Shown: positions 27,904 to 37,810 of the stretch, in pieces
Layout: the number at the start of each line of letters is the position of its first letter
How positions within the stretch are numbered: the stretch's first letter is position 1
Origin: Idiomarina ramblicola
GTDB lineage: Bacteria; Pseudomonadota; Gammaproteobacteria; Enterobacterales; Alteromonadaceae
Length of the DNA stretch: 64,000 nt
NCBI RefSeq assembly: GCF_003987255.1
Contig: NZ_PIQC01000003.1
Span: 310,001 to 374,000, forward strand
Reading direction: 5' to 3'
The notes under the pieces: model-generated
Told to the model about the DNA's origin: nothing
The model's database searches: none
Seen by the model: only the letters and a program-made list of their open reading frames with translations
Program-made: the position numbers and the translations under genes

Positions 27904-28019
27904 CCTATTCTCCCGTTTAACTGTTATTTTTGTGGGTTCGTTCTATTCGCTTTTACATTAAATAGCGCACGAGGCATTATAGAATGCCTGTATTCGTTAT
28001 GACACCGCAAGGAAAAATC

Positions 28020-29762
28020 ATGCGTAATCTGATACTTATTTTTAGTTTGCTTGGGCTCGCCGCCTGCGCGACAACAACAGATAACCAAACCCAGCGCAGC
28101 AGTGCTCAACAACAAACGCCGGCTGCTGAGTTTCATCAGCTCGCTGACACTATCTGGGAAGGACTGAATAAGTCCAGTGATACCGAGTTGACTGATATGT
28201 CGCCAGAAGCGCTGGAGCAGCGCTACCAGCAGCGCTCGCAATGGCTTGAACAGCTGAACGCCATTAACCTTAATGCGCTTAGCCGGGATGACCAAATCAA
28301 CCATGCCATGATCCACTATACGTTAAAGAACAAAGTGGATGAATACCGTTTCAATGCGCATTATATGCCGTTAACAGCGGAAGGTAGCTTTCATAGCTCG
28401 CTAGCGTTTATGCCGTCGTATACATCATTCTCATCGGCTGAAGACTATCAGAATTACATTGCAAAACTGCGCTCCATTCCACGTTATATGGAACAACAAA
28501 CGCATTGGTTGCGCAAAGCGATAGAAGAAGGTTATACCCAGCCTGCAGCGGCTATGGCCGGCTTTGAAGAGAGCATACTGGCGTACATTGTACAGGATGC
28601 TAAAGAAAGCGTTTACTTCTCACCTTTTTCTCAGCAACCCGGCTTTGTTGATAGTGAACAATGGGAGCAGTTGAAGGAAGATGCACTGACCGCCATTGAT
28701 AATCAGGTCATGCCAGCTTACGACGACTACTTTAACTTTATGGTCACCGAGTACCTGCCCAACTCACGCGAGAGCATTGGTGCCAGTGAACTGCCGAATG
28801 GTGAGGCCTTTTATCAAAACCGCATTAAGCATTACACCACACTGGATATGACCGCTGATGAAATCCATCAAATGGGTCTGCAGGAAGTAGCACGCATTCG
28901 CGGTGAAATGCTCGAAGCGATTGAAGCCAGCGGTTTTGACGGTGATTTTGACGAGTTTGTTGAGTTTTTACGTACCGACGACCAGTTTTATCCTGAAAGC
29001 GCGGAAGAATTACTGCAGTATGCGGCCTGGATAGCGAAGAAGATGGACGGTGAATTACCTAAGCTGTTCAAAACCTTACCGCGTAAGCCATACGGCATTG
29101 CTCCAGTTCCAGAAGAAATTGCACCGAAATACACCACCGGCCGTTATTCAGGGACCAATCGCGATGACCGTGCAGGTTTCTATTGGGTCAATACTTATGC
29201 GTTAGATCGTCGTCCTCTGTACCAAATGGAAGCACTGACACTGCACGAAGCCGTACCGGGCCACCATTTGCAAAACGCCATTGCCGGCGAATTAGAAGAT
29301 GTACCGGAATACCGTCAACAGACCTACATTTCGGCTTTTGGTGAAGGCTGGGGCTTGTATTCTGAGTACTTAGGTCTGGAAGCCGGATTTTATGAAGACC
29401 CTTACAGCAACTTTGGTCGCTTGAGCTACGAAATGTGGCGTGCGGCACGCTTAGTGGTTGATACCGGCATGCATGCCAAAGGCTGGAGTCGTGAACGCGC
29501 AATGGACTTTATGGCCAATAATACTGCGTTGTCACTGCATAATGTGAAAACCGAAATTGACCGTTACATTACCTGGCCTGCGCAGGCACTTTCGTACAAG
29601 CTGGGCGAACTAACTATTAAGCGTTTGCGCAGCGAAGCAGAACAGCAGTTAGGTGATAAGTTCGACATCCGTGAATTCCACGATGCGGTACTGGAAAACG
29701 GCAGTGTGCCACTGAAAGTACTAGAACAACACATCAACGACTGGATTGCTGAGCAGAAATAA
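28020..29762 (+). CDS. DUF885 lipoprotein, putative metallopeptidase
   Basis: I start at the ATG at 28020 (580 residues) because AAGGA precedes it and a lipoprotein signal follows directly: LLGLAAC with the lipidated Cys near residue 16. The DUF885 domain contains TLHEAVPGHHLQNA, a gluzincin-like motif (HExxxGHH) that suggests zinc-dependent hydrolysis. Other blocks are FGEGWGLYSEYLGLE and ARLVVDTGMHAKGWSRERA. The family is widespread in gammaproteobacteria, with peptidase activity proposed. A palindromic repeat follows the stop by 12 bp. Confidence 0.83.
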   Translation: MRNLILIFSLLGLAACATTTDNQTQRSSAQQQTPAAEFHQLADTIWEGLNKSSDTELTDMSPEALEQRYQQRSQWLEQLNAINLNALSRDDQINHAMIHYTLKNKVDEYRFNAHYMPLTAEGSFHSSLAFMPSYTSFSSAEDYQNYIAKLRSIPRYMEQQTHWLRKAIEEGYTQPAAAMAGFEESILAYIVQDAKESVYFSPFSQQPGFVDSEQWEQLKEDALTAIDNQVMPAYDDYFNFMVTEYLPNSRESIGASELPNGEAFYQNRIKHYTTLDMTADEIHQMGLQEVARIRGEMLEAIEASGFDGDFDEFVEFLRTDDQFYPESAEELLQYAAWIAKKMDGELPKLFKTLPRKPYGIAPVPEEIAPKYTTGRYSGTNRDDRAGFYWVNTYALDRRPLYQMEALTLHEAVPGHHLQNAIAGELEDVPEYRQQTYISAFGEGWGLYSEYLGLEAGFYEDPYSNFGRLSYEMWRAARLVVDTGMHAKGWSRERAMDFMANNTALSLHNVKTEIDRYITWPAQALSYKLGELTIKRLRSEAEQQLGDKFDIREFHDAVLENGSVPLKVLEQHINDWIAEQK

Positions 29763-29774
29763 CGGCATTGAACC

Positions 29775-29901
29775 ATGAGTGCTGAGGTTACAAGGGCTTT
29801 TCCGGAGGACGCCCGCAAGTACTTCCCTGTAGGGCTTGAGCAGCGCCATCCATGGCGCTGCACACCTCCTGAAAAGCCCTTATAACCATCTGCGCACTCA
29901 T
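29775..29901 (+). repeat. Long palindromic element, A variant (copy A6)
   Basis: Ends ATGAGTGC (29775-29782) and GCACTCAT (29894-29901) pair, with AGGGCTTTTCCGGAGG facing CCTCCTGAAAAGCCCT. The core is the A type, forward on the plus strand, following the DUF885 gene. Its outer sequence is shared with copy A5, which lies in inverted orientation beyond the toxin-antitoxin genes. Confidence 0.85.
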
Positions 29902-29984
29902 TATTCACTGCCTGAATCAGCCTAACTTTTAAGCTCAACTCCGACCTGACTTTCTTCGCCGTTTCTGATAGTTGATTTGTTCAC

Positions 29985-30317
29985 TCAGGAAATTGTTATT
30001 TGATAAAGCAACTCTTGGGTATTCTGTTTCTGTCGCAGAAAGGCCATGACGTAACTCGTTTTATCTTTCTCATCCAGACGAAATAAGATCTTATAATTAT
30101 CTACTAGCATTACTCGATAGTCAGTGATACCTAACGTCTCAAGTTCATGAGAAATGGGGAATTGCAAAGGGTTATCGCCGAGTTTATTGGTGGCGAAATC
30201 AAGCAGTTGATGACCTAACCTAATAGCTTCTTCCTGACCCAGAAAAGATTCCATATAGCGAGTTAAAACAGCCAGAGTCTTATAACTGAGCTCGGTAAAA
30301 TGAACATCGTAGTTCAT
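29985..30317 (-). CDS. ParE/RelE-superfamily toxin
   Basis: The 110-residue protein has the ParE/RelE toxin layout: N-terminal helices (about 10-45), then strands with YRVMLVDNYKILFRLDE and a C-terminal YVMAFLRQKQNTQELLY. It follows a Phd/YefM-type antitoxin gene by 9 bp in the same operon. Whether it targets gyrase (ParE) or mRNA (RelE) cannot be told from sequence alone. Confidence 0.75.
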   Translation of the reverse strand: MNYDVHFTELSYKTLAVLTRYMESFLGQEEAIRLGHQLLDFATNKLGDNPLQFPISHELETLGITDYRVMLVDNYKILFRLDEKDKTSYVMAFLRQKQNTQELLYQITIS

Positions 30318-30326
30318 AATTGAAGG

Positions 30327-30587
30327 CTAAAGCTCAAACTTCTTTGTGCTAAGCTCACGCTCTAGCCTTTCTTTTGCTTCGCTAAGAGATAGTAGATTCT
30401 GATTTCGAATATCCCGTTCAGCCAGATTCATCAATTTAAGTGTCGCGATAGCTTCGTCTCTCTGTCGAGCGCTGGCTTCTGACTCAATACGGTATACCGG
30501 ATTTCCACCTTGAGTGACCACAATAGGTTCCTCAACGTCCAGTGACGCCGCATTTTGCTTAATGTAACTAATGGTTTTTATCTGCAT
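30327..30587 (-). CDS. Phd/YefM-family antitoxin
   Basis: The 86-residue protein starts with the DNA-binding and dimerisation part typical of Phd/YefM (ISYIKQNAASL, EEPIVVTQGGNPVYRIES) and ends with a charged helical tail likely to bind the toxin. It is the first gene of the pair, and a palindromic operator lies just upstream, as expected for autoregulation. Confidence 0.78.
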   Translation of the reverse strand: MQIKTISYIKQNAASLDVEEPIVVTQGGNPVYRIESEASARQRDEAIATLKLMNLAERDIRNQNLLSLSEAKERLERELSTKKFEL

Positions 30588-30607
30588 AGCTCTCTCCCGA
30601 CTGAACA

Positions 30608-30632
30608 GTCTAAATATAGACTATAAATAGAC
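30608..30632. promoter_or_regulatory. Palindromic operator of the toxin-antitoxin operon
   Basis: GTCTA-AATA-TAGAC (30608-30621) is an inverted repeat, followed at once by CTATAAATAG, a second palindrome. It lies 21 bp upstream of the antitoxin start, where Phd-type proteins usually bind. Confidence 0.5.
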
Positions 30633-30694
30633 CACCTGCAAGCCAGGATATCTCACCGGATGTGAACATCAAGCTACTGAATATCGGGCACAAA

Positions 30695-30714
30695 AAAACC
30701 GCCGAAGCGGTTTT
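30695..30714 (-). terminator. Rho-independent terminator downstream of acnB
   Basis: AAAACCGC (30695-30702) pairs with GCGGTTTT (30707-30714) around loop CGAA, and a T-run follows on the minus strand. It lies beyond repeat A5, so the acnB transcript would include the whole repeat before ending here. Confidence 0.75.
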
Positions 30715-30723
30715 ATAAGTTGC

Positions 30724-30855
30724 TAATGAGTGCGATCAACGGTTGCGAGGACTCTTAACGAGGTGTGCAGCGCCATGGATGGCGCTGCCCAAGCCCTACA
30801 GGGAAGTACTTGCGGGCGTCCTCGTAAAGAGTCCTTGCAACCTAAGCACTCATTA
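30724..30855 (-). repeat. Long palindromic element, A variant (copy A5)
   Basis: Ends TAATGAGTGC (30724-30733) and GCACTCATTA (30846-30855) are perfect complements; the inner arms AGGACTCTTAACGAGG and CCTCGTAAAGAGTCCT pair apart from one mismatch. The usual GGAGG/CCTCC closing pair is CGAGG/CCTCG here, a compensating change. The terminal TTA is the acnB stop codon (30853-30855). Confidence 0.85.
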
Positions 30856-33441
30856 AGCCACGTTGATGGTTGGGATGATGTTTTCCTTGGCCGCTTTTTC
30901 TGCGTCGCGGAAGGCATCCATCTGGTCGAAGTTCAGGTATTTGTAGACTTCGCCAGCCATTGCGTTGATGTCTTGTGCGTATTCCAGGTATTCTTCCGGA
31001 GTTGGCAGACGACCAACAATAGCACCGACAGCTGCAAGCTCTGCAGAGGTCAGGTAAACGTTTGCGCCGTCACCTAAGCGGTTCGGGAAGTTACGTGTTG
31101 AAGTAGACAGTACCGTTGCGCCCGCTTCTACCCGTGCCTGGTTACCCATACACAGTGAACAGCCCGGCATTTCGGTACGAACGCCGTTACGCTCATAAAT
31201 GTCGTAATAACCTTCGGCTTCCAGCTGGGTTTTGTCCATTTTCGTTGGTGGTGCAATCCACAAACGCGTATTCAATGGGTCAGAGTTTTTCTCTAACAAT
31301 TTACCCGCTGCACGGAAGTGACCAATGTTGGTCATGCACGAACCAATGAAGACTTCGTCGACGTTGTCGCCGGCAACTTCACTCAGGAATTTAGCGTCGT
31401 CCGGGTCGTTCGGGCAACAAACAATTGGCTCTTTAATGTCGTTCAGATCAATTTCGATAACCGTTGAGTAGTCAGCGTCTTTGTCCGCACGAGTCAGCTC
31501 TGGATTTTCTAACCAATCTTCCATCTTACGGGCACGACGTTCCAGTGTACGTGTGTCGCCGTAGCCTTCGTTGATCATCCAACGCAGCATCGTGATGTTT
31601 GAACGCAAGTACTCAGCAACCGACTCTTCAGACAAGTCGATGGTACAACCGGCGGCTGAACGCTCAGCTGATGCATCCGATAATTCAAATGCCTGCTCAA
31701 CGGTCAGGTTATCAAGACCTTCGATTTCTAAGATACGACCCGAGAAGATGTTTTTCTTGCCACGCTTATCAACGGTCAGGTGACCTTCTTTGATAGCAAA
31801 CGCAGGAATGGCATGTACCAAGTCACGCAGGGTGATACCCGGCTGCATTTCGCCTTTGAAACGCACCAGTACAGATTCTGGCATATCCAGTGGCATAACA
31901 CCGGTCGCTGCGGCGAACGCAACCAGACCAGAGCCTGCCGGGAATGAAATGCCCAGCGGGAAACGCGTGTGTGAGTCACCACCGGTACCAACCGTGTCTG
32001 GCAACAACATACGGTTCAGCCAGCTGTGGATTATACCGTCACCCGGACGCAAGCTTACGCCGCCACGGTTCATGATGAAGTCAGGCAAAGTGTGCTGAGT
32101 TTCAACGTCAACCGGCTTAGGATACGCGGCGGTGTGACAGAACGACTGCATTACCAGGTCTGAGTTAAAACCAAGGCAGGCTAAGTCTTTTAGCTCGTCA
32201 CGAGTCATAGGGCCCGTGGTATCCTGAGAGCCTACAGTGGTCATCTTAGGTTCGCAGTACGCGCCCGGACGAACACCTTCCATACCACAAGCTTTACCGA
32301 CCAGTTTCTGCGCCAGCGAGAAACCTTTGCCGCTGTCGGCTGGTTGTTCTGGCTTACGGAATAAGTCGGAAGGACCCATGCCCAGAGATTCACGAGCTTT
32401 TTCTGTCAGGCCACGACCAATGATCAGGTTAATACGGCCACCGGCACGCACTTCATCTAAAATAACGCGAGACGCATAATCGTACTCGGCAATAACTTCG
32501 CCGGCTTCGTTCTCGATTTTGCCTTCGTATGGGTAGATAGTGATGATATCGCCCATGTTCATTTTTTCGACGTCAGCTTCAAATACCAACGCACCAGCGT
32601 CTTTCATGGTATTGAAGAAAATAGGCGCGACTTTAGAGCCGATGCAGATACCGCCGGCACGTTTGTTCGGTGTGCCCGGCATGTCTTCACCAATGTTCCA
32701 CAATACGGAGTTGGTTGCCGACTTACGCGACGAACCGGTACCCACGACGTCGCCAACGAAGGCAACCGGGTGACCTTTTTCTTTTAGTTCTTCAATCTGC
32801 TTGCCTGCATCAGTAATGCCTTCGCGTGGCATTTTGTACATAGCTTTTGCGTGCAGAGGAATGTCCGGACGAGACCAGGCATCCGGTGCCGGAGACAGGT
32901 CGTCAGTGTTGGTTTCGCCGGTCACTTTAAAGACGGTTGCTTTAATTGACTTAGCCAGTTGGTCGCTGTTGGTGAACCACTCGGCATTGGCCCAGGATTC
33001 AACCACTTCTTTCGCCAGCGCATTGCCGGTTTTCATTTTCTCTTCCACGTCGTGGAAGGCGTCGAACATTAAGATGGTTTCTTTTAATTCTTTTGCCGCC
33101 AGTTCAGCCAGCTGAGAATCGTCCAGCAATTCCACTAACGTGACGATGTTGTAGCCGCCGTGCATGTTACCCAGTAGTTTAACTGCGTATTCTTTGCTCA
33201 CGACCGGGCTTTCAATTTCGCCCTTAACAACGGCGCTTAAGAAGCCCGCTTTTACGTACGCAGCTTCATCCACACCCGGTGGTACACGCTCGGCCAGCAG
33301 TTCAACCAGGAAATCTTCCTCGCCTGCCGGGGGATTTTTCAGTAATTCCACTAAATCGGCCACTTGCTCGGCGTTTAATGGTTTAGGAGGGATGCCTTCT
33401 GCGGCGCGCTCTTCCACGTGCTGACGATATTCTTTAAGCAC
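30853..33441 (-). CDS. acnB: Aconitate hydratase B
   Basis: The 862-residue enzyme interconverts citrate and isocitrate in the TCA cycle and starts at a GTG (33441) with GAGAGGT upstream, giving [12 protein letters not shown] as in other AcnB. Iron-sulfur ligands are the Cys in [10 protein letters not shown] and the pair in GCSLCMGNQ. Other marks are the N-terminal HEAT-like domain, [17 protein letters not shown] and [12 protein letters not shown]. The stop codon coincides with the end of a palindromic repeat. Confidence 0.97.
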   Translation of the reverse strand: MLKEYRQHVEERAAEGIPPKPLNAEQVADLVELLKNPPAGEEDFLVELLAERVPPGVDEAAYVKAGFLSAVVKGEIESPVVSKEYAVKLLGNMHGGYNIVTLVELLDDSQLAELAAKELKETILMFDAFHDVEEKMKTGNALAKEVVESWANAEWFTNSDQLAKSIKATVFKVTGETNTDDLSPAPDAWSRPDIPLHAKAMYKMPREGITDAGKQIEELKEKGHPVAFVGDVVGTGSSRKSATNSVLWNIGEDMPGTPNKRAGGICIGSKVAPIFFNTMKDAGALVFEADVEKMNMGDIITIYPYEGKIENEAGEVIAEYDYASRVILDEVRAGGRINLIIGRGLTEKARESLGMGPSDLFRKPEQPADSGKGFSLAQKLVGKACGMEGVRPGAYCEPKMTTVGSQDTTGPMTRDELKDLACLGFNSDLVMQSFCHTAAYPKPVDVETQHTLPDFIMNRGGVSLRPGDGIIHSWLNRMLLPDTVGTGGDSHTRFPLGISFPAGSGLVAFAAATGVMPLDMPESVLVRFKGEMQPGITLRDLVHAIPAFAIKEGHLTVDKRGKKNIFSGRILEIEGLDNLTVEQAFELSDASAERSAAGCTIDLSEESVAEYLRSNITMLRWMINEGYGDTRTLERRARKMEDWLENPELTRADKDADYSTVIEIDLNDIKEPIVCCPNDPDDAKFLSEVAGDNVDEVFIGSCMTNIGHFRAAGKLLEKNSDPLNTRLWIAPPTKMDKTQLEAEGYYDIYERNGVRTEMPGCSLCMGNQARVEAGATVLSTSTRNFPNRLGDGANVYLTSAELAAVGAIVGRLPTPEEYLEYAQDINAMAGEVYKYLNFDQMDAFRDAEKAAKENIIPTINVA

Positions 33442-33496
33442 TGATATTACCTCTCATTTGCTTGCATGAATTCTAGACGGTTCACTAGTGCGGCGC

Positions 33497-33502
33497 ATTA
33501 TA
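33497..33502 (-). promoter_or_regulatory. Likely -10 element of acnB
   Basis: TATAAT on the minus strand (33502-33497), about 56 bp upstream of the GTG. No good -35 hexamer is seen at 16-18 bp spacing, so an activator may be needed. Confidence 0.35.
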
Positions 33503-33582
33503 CGGATTTTAAGGTTAAATTCCCATGACAGAGGGCTATAAATCAGATAATTCAGGGTATAAACAAGATGAATGCGCCCGGG

Positions 33583-36500
33583 TTACGGGCGCGGTACTCT
33601 TTGGACTATGGCGTACATGACGGGAACCACAAATAAGGTCAGAACGGTGGCAAAACCCAGACCGAACATGATGACCGTTGCCATGCTGGCAAAGAAGTCA
33701 TCAAACAGCAGCGGTATCATCCCTAAAATGGTGGTTGCTGCTGCCATTCCGACCGGACGAACACGACTGACGGCGGCATCACTTAAGGCTTGAACGGCTT
33801 CTTTACCGGCATCCAGCTCTGTATTGACCTGCTCCAGCAACACCACGCCATTTTTAATGAGCATGCCGGACAAACTGAGAAAACCGAGTAAGGCCATAAA
33901 ACCAAAGGGCTTATCCAGCAACAACAGCCCGACAGTCACACCAATAATGGAAAGCGGCACAGTGGTCCAGAGCACCGCCGCCTGACGAATGCTGTTGAAT
34001 AGCAACACGGTAATGATAAACATAATCAAGAAGCCCATTGGCAGTGCGCCAAACAGTGCTTTTTGCGCTTTACCCGAGGCTTCGTGTTCCCCGCCCCAAG
34101 TCAGCTCGTAGCCCAGCGGCAACTCAATAGCTTCCAGTTCGGGTCGGACACGTTCAAATACCTGAGCCGCGGTTTCATCGCTGAGTAAATCATGATCCGC
34201 CATAACGGTGAGTGTTCGCTTACGGTCACGTCGAAGAATGAGCGGATCTTCCCAGGTGACATCAACCGAGCGGGCCACTTGCGCCAGCGGCACAAAACGG
34301 TCGAACACCGGGCTGTAAATTTGCAGCTCCTGCCAGTTATCCAGATCAACACGTTCTGCCGCAGGAGCGCGCTGCACAATAGGCAGCAAGTCGGTCCCGT
34401 CGCGGTAAACACCAATTTGCCGGCCTACAAAGTTAGCTAACAGCAGATTATTCACGTCTTCTTTGGTAATACCGGCCCGACGACCCGCGGCTTCATCATA
34501 TTGCGGACGCAGCAACTTGGTCGGGTGACGCCAGTCCGATCGAATATTCACCGCGCCTTTGTCTTCAGACAGAATGGTCTGTGCCTTCTTACTTAACTGG
34601 CGCAGTACATCAATATCGGGGCCCGAGAAACGCGCTTCAATTTTTGCCGGTGTTGCCGGGCCAATTTCGACCCGTATCAGTTTATCCTCAACATCCGGGT
34701 GCTCTTCACGAAGACGCTGACGGATGTCCTTCATTAAAACATCCATGGTGTCTTTGTCTTCTACCCTGACCAACAATTGCGCGTAACTTTCGTAGCTTTT
34801 CTCCACCAGGTACGTCAGGGTAAAACGTGGCGCACCCTGGCCTATGGTCGTGGCCACTGAGGTCACTTCACTTTTCTCCAGCAGATAGTCCTCCAGGCGC
34901 TTGGAGTCCTGCTCAGTATGACGAATATCGGTGCCCTGCGGGTACCAGAGATCGACATAGAATAATGGCGTTGTCGATGGCGGGAAGAACGCCTGCTTCA
35001 CCTGTCCAAACCCGGCAACAGCAGCGACCAGCATCGCTACCATCACAACCATGCTGACAATGCGGTGACGCAGACACACCGCCAGCATTTTTTTGTAGCC
35101 ACGGTACACCGGGTGGGAGAACACATCGTCCTGGTCATTGCCATCACCAATGTCTTTCGCGGAATATAAGCGATCGGCTAAAAACGGAATAAGCGTCAGT
35201 GCCGTTACCCAGCTCAGTAGTAAAGAAATAAGCAGCACCCAAAACAAACTTCCGGCAAACTCGCCGGTGGCGTCTGACGACAAGCCAATAGGTGCGAAGG
35301 CAATAATGCCAATTATGGTAGCGCCCAGTAGCGGCCACTGATTTTGCTTCACCACGCTAACCGCGGCTTCTACTTTACTCATACCCCGGCGCATACCGAC
35401 CATGATGCCATCGGCAATGACAATGGCGTTGTCCACCAGCATACCCAGAGCAATAATCAACGCACCCAGCGACACCCGCTGTAGGTTAATATCGCCCAGA
35501 CGCATGAAAATAAAGGTGCCCAGAACCGTCAGCAGTAACACGGTGCCAATAAGCAGGCCACTGCGAAAACCCATGGTCAGCAACAGTGCAATAATAACAA
35601 TAGCGACGGCTTCAACCAGGTTCAGCAAAAAGCCATTGACCGAGTTTTCAACCTGGTGCGGTTGATCATAAATACGGTCGACTGACATCCCTATCGGTTT
35701 GGCATAATCGAGCTCATCCAGCCGCTTTTGGATGCGCTCACCCACTTCGACCACGTTAACGTTGTCCGCAAAAGACAGAGCCAGCCAAAGCGAGGCTTGC
35801 CCGTTGTAACGCACCACATGATCAGGAATGTCTTTGGTTTCCCGATAGATGGTCGCCACGTCACTTAAGTAAATACGCTCATTGGCACCCGGGTTACTGA
35901 TCACCAGCTTGGCCATATCCTCAACATTGGCAAACTCGCCACTGGTGGCAATGCGCAGCGCTTCCTGATCGACCGTTACCCGGCCCGCATTCGCTACCGC
36001 ATTTTGTGTTTGCAGCAAACCGGCAATACGACTGGGTGGAACCCCAAAGTTAGCCAGCCGTGAGCGCGAAACCTCGACCACCACCTGCTCTTGTTGCTCG
36101 CCAGCCAGCATGACTTTGCCGACCCCGTCAATAAGCACCAGTTCGCGGCGTAAAAAATCCGCGTAATGCTCAATGTCTTTATAAGAATAGTCGGGCCCGG
36201 TAATGGCCATCATCACGCCATACACATCGGCAAAGTCGTCGCGAATAATGGGCTCACCGGTTCCGGGAGGAAGTTGAGTTTTGGCGTCGTTAATTTTGCG
36301 GCGTAATTCGTCCCAAATTTGACGCAGGTGTTCGGCCCGGTAGATGCTTTTCATCTCGACCGTTATTTGCGATAAGCCCGGTTTCGAAATGGACCTGACA
36401 TTATCCACGTAGCTGAGTTCCTGAATAGCGTTTTCCAGCCGGTAAGTCACCTCTTCCTCGACTTGCTGCGCCGAAGCTCCGGAGTATGGCGTAATGACCA

Positions 36501-36636
36501 TAGCCTGCTTAATGGTAAATTTAGGGTCTTCCAGACGCCCAAGCTGGGTCAGAGCAACCAAGCCACCAATCAGCAGAACCAGGAAAAACATCCAGCTGGT
36601 GGTCTTTCGCTCCATACTGTACTTAGCAATATTCAT
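33583..36636 (-). CDS. RND efflux pump inner-membrane transporter (HAE1/AcrB-like)
   Basis: The start at 36636 (1017 residues) overlaps the stop of the preceding adaptor gene (TAATG). The RND layout is clear: helix 1, a large periplasmic loop, a helix bundle with LGMLVDNAIVIADGI carrying the proton-relay Asp, a second periplasmic loop, and SGMLIKNGVVLLEQVN with the relay Lys. The second Asp of the AcrB pair is Asn here. It exports drugs or other hydrophobic compounds using the proton gradient. The operon lacks an outer-membrane channel gene, so a shared TolC is likely. Confidence 0.9.
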   Translation of the reverse strand: MNIAKYSMERKTTSWMFFLVLLIGGLVALTQLGRLEDPKFTIKQAMVITPYSGASAQQVEEEVTYRLENAIQELSYVDNVRSISKPGLSQITVEMKSIYRAEHLRQIWDELRRKINDAKTQLPPGTGEPIIRDDFADVYGVMMAITGPDYSYKDIEHYADFLRRELVLIDGVGKVMLAGEQQEQVVVEVSRSRLANFGVPPSRIAGLLQTQNAVANAGRVTVDQEALRIATSGEFANVEDMAKLVISNPGANERIYLSDVATIYRETKDIPDHVVRYNGQASLWLALSFADNVNVVEVGERIQKRLDELDYAKPIGMSVDRIYDQPHQVENSVNGFLLNLVEAVAIVIIALLLTMGFRSGLLIGTVLLLTVLGTFIFMRLGDINLQRVSLGALIIALGMLVDNAIVIADGIMVGMRRGMSKVEAAVSVVKQNQWPLLGATIIGIIAFAPIGLSSDATGEFAGSLFWVLLISLLLSWVTALTLIPFLADRLYSAKDIGDGNDQDDVFSHPVYRGYKKMLAVCLRHRIVSMVVMVAMLVAAVAGFGQVKQAFFPPSTTPLFYVDLWYPQGTDIRHTEQDSKRLEDYLLEKSEVTSVATTIGQGAPRFTLTYLVEKSYESYAQLLVRVEDKDTMDVLMKDIRQRLREEHPDVEDKLIRVEIGPATPAKIEARFSGPDIDVLRQLSKKAQTILSEDKGAVNIRSDWRHPTKLLRPQYDEAAGRRAGITKEDVNNLLLANFVGRQIGVYRDGTDLLPIVQRAPAAERVDLDNWQELQIYSPVFDRFVPLAQVARSVDVTWEDPLILRRDRKRTLTVMADHDLLSDETAAQVFERVRPELEAIELPLGYELTWGGEHEASGKAQKALFGALPMGFLIMFIITVLLFNSIRQAAVLWTTVPLSIIGVTVGLLLLDKPFGFMALLGFLSLSGMLIKNGVVLLEQVNTELDAGKEAVQALSDAAVSRVRPVGMAAATTILGMIPLLFDDFFASMATVIMFGLGFATVLTLFVVPVMYAIVQRVPRP

Positions 36637-37703
36637 TACAGCCCCCGTTCGCGTTGCCATTCACGAACTTGCTGATTCTCCTTCAGCTGATGCACACCGG
36701 CCGTCACTATCGTTTCACCGGCTTCCAGTCCATCCAGTACCGTTAAACCATCGTTGGTCATTGGTCCGACATTCACTTTGCGCTTATGCACCCGCATGTC
36801 GTCGCTGACGACCCAGACATAAGAGGCATCACTGGTTTCGGTAAAGATTGCTTTGGCCGGTACAACCATGCCAATTTGAGACGAACGCAGCACCTGGTTG
36901 ATATCGACAATAACCGTTGCTGTCATGCCGGGCAGAACATTGATGTCCTGCGGCTTGGGTAAAGTAAACACCACCTCATAGGAATTGGTTGCGCCATCAG
37001 ACTGCGAGTCCCACTCTTTCAGATGAGCCGGATAGGTGAAATCGGGCGCGGCGTCGAAGCGCACTTCCGGCTGATAGTCGGTTTGCTTTTTTACCTTGGC
37101 AAAGAGCTTCTCGGGCACGTTAATGCTGATATCAATAGCGTTGCTGATTTGCAACGTGACAATGGGCTGCTTAGCCTGAACATTTTCGTAGGCTTCCACC
37201 GCCAAATTTGCGACAACGCCGTCAAAAGGCGCCGTTAGCTTGGTGTATTGAAGGTTGGCTTTGGCTGTTTCGTAATTGGATTTAGCAACCGCCAGTTCTG
37301 ATTCGATTTGATCGAATTGCGCCTCTGACATCACCCCTTCACTCACCAACACCTGGTTTCGTTCGTATTGCGATGACGCTAACTCATATTGCGCTTTTGC
37401 CTGGTCTACGGCCAGTTGATAATCGGTTGGGTCCAGACGGGCAATGAGTTCGCCCTGTTTCACTTCTGTGCCCGGACGCGCCGGCAACTCAGTAATTTCA
37501 CCCGCTACACGGAAGGTCAATTGAGCCACTTTAGCCGCCTCGACCACGGCCGGAAATTCACGCAGCCGGGGACCATTGGCTTCGCTTACCTGCATTAGTC
37601 GGGCAGGTCTCGCTTGCTGCTCTTCATTGACTTCTGCTTGCTCGCTACAGGCCACTAAAGTGACAGTAGCAACGACGCTTAAAACAGTTTTAAACCAGCG
37701 CAT
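36636..37703 (-). CDS. RND pump periplasmic adaptor (membrane fusion lipoprotein)
   Basis: The 355-residue adaptor has a lipoprotein signal (VTLVAC, Cys19), a barrel-sandwich domain (TFRVAGEITELPARPGTEVKQGE), a coiled coil hairpin (about 90-150) and a beta-barrel with VLPGMTATVIVD. It links the RND transporter encoded next to it to an outer-membrane channel. It is the first gene of the operon, divergent from a LysR-type regulator. Confidence 0.9.
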   Translation of the reverse strand: MRWFKTVLSVVATVTLVACSEQAEVNEEQQARPARLMQVSEANGPRLREFPAVVEAAKVAQLTFRVAGEITELPARPGTEVKQGELIARLDPTDYQLAVDQAKAQYELASSQYERNQVLVSEGVMSEAQFDQIESELAVAKSNYETAKANLQYTKLTAPFDGVVANLAVEAYENVQAKQPIVTLQISNAIDISINVPEKLFAKVKKQTDYQPEVRFDAAPDFTYPAHLKEWDSQSDGATNSYEVVFTLPKPQDINVLPGMTATVIVDINQVLRSSQIGMVVPAKAIFTETSDASYVWVVSDDMRVHKRKVNVGPMTNDGLTVLDGLEAGETIVTAGVHQLKENQQVREWQRERGL

Positions 37704-37810
37704 GACTTAAGTTCCGATAGTTTTTTGGGAAGTTTGATGGGAATAAGTTTACCGCAAGTATAGTTACAGTTATATTGAATTAAAATTAAAAAGACCATCA
37801 GTAAAACTTA

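Noticed and set aside
33574-33592. Hairpin GCGCCCG/CGGGCGC over the stop of the RND transporter as a terminator
   Set aside because: Stem is only 7 bp with no T-run on the minus strand; could be chance in GC-rich sequence.
36637-36660. Longer start for the RND transporter
   Set aside because: The extension lies inside the adaptor gene; the ATG at 36636 gives the usual N-terminus and a TAATG overlap.
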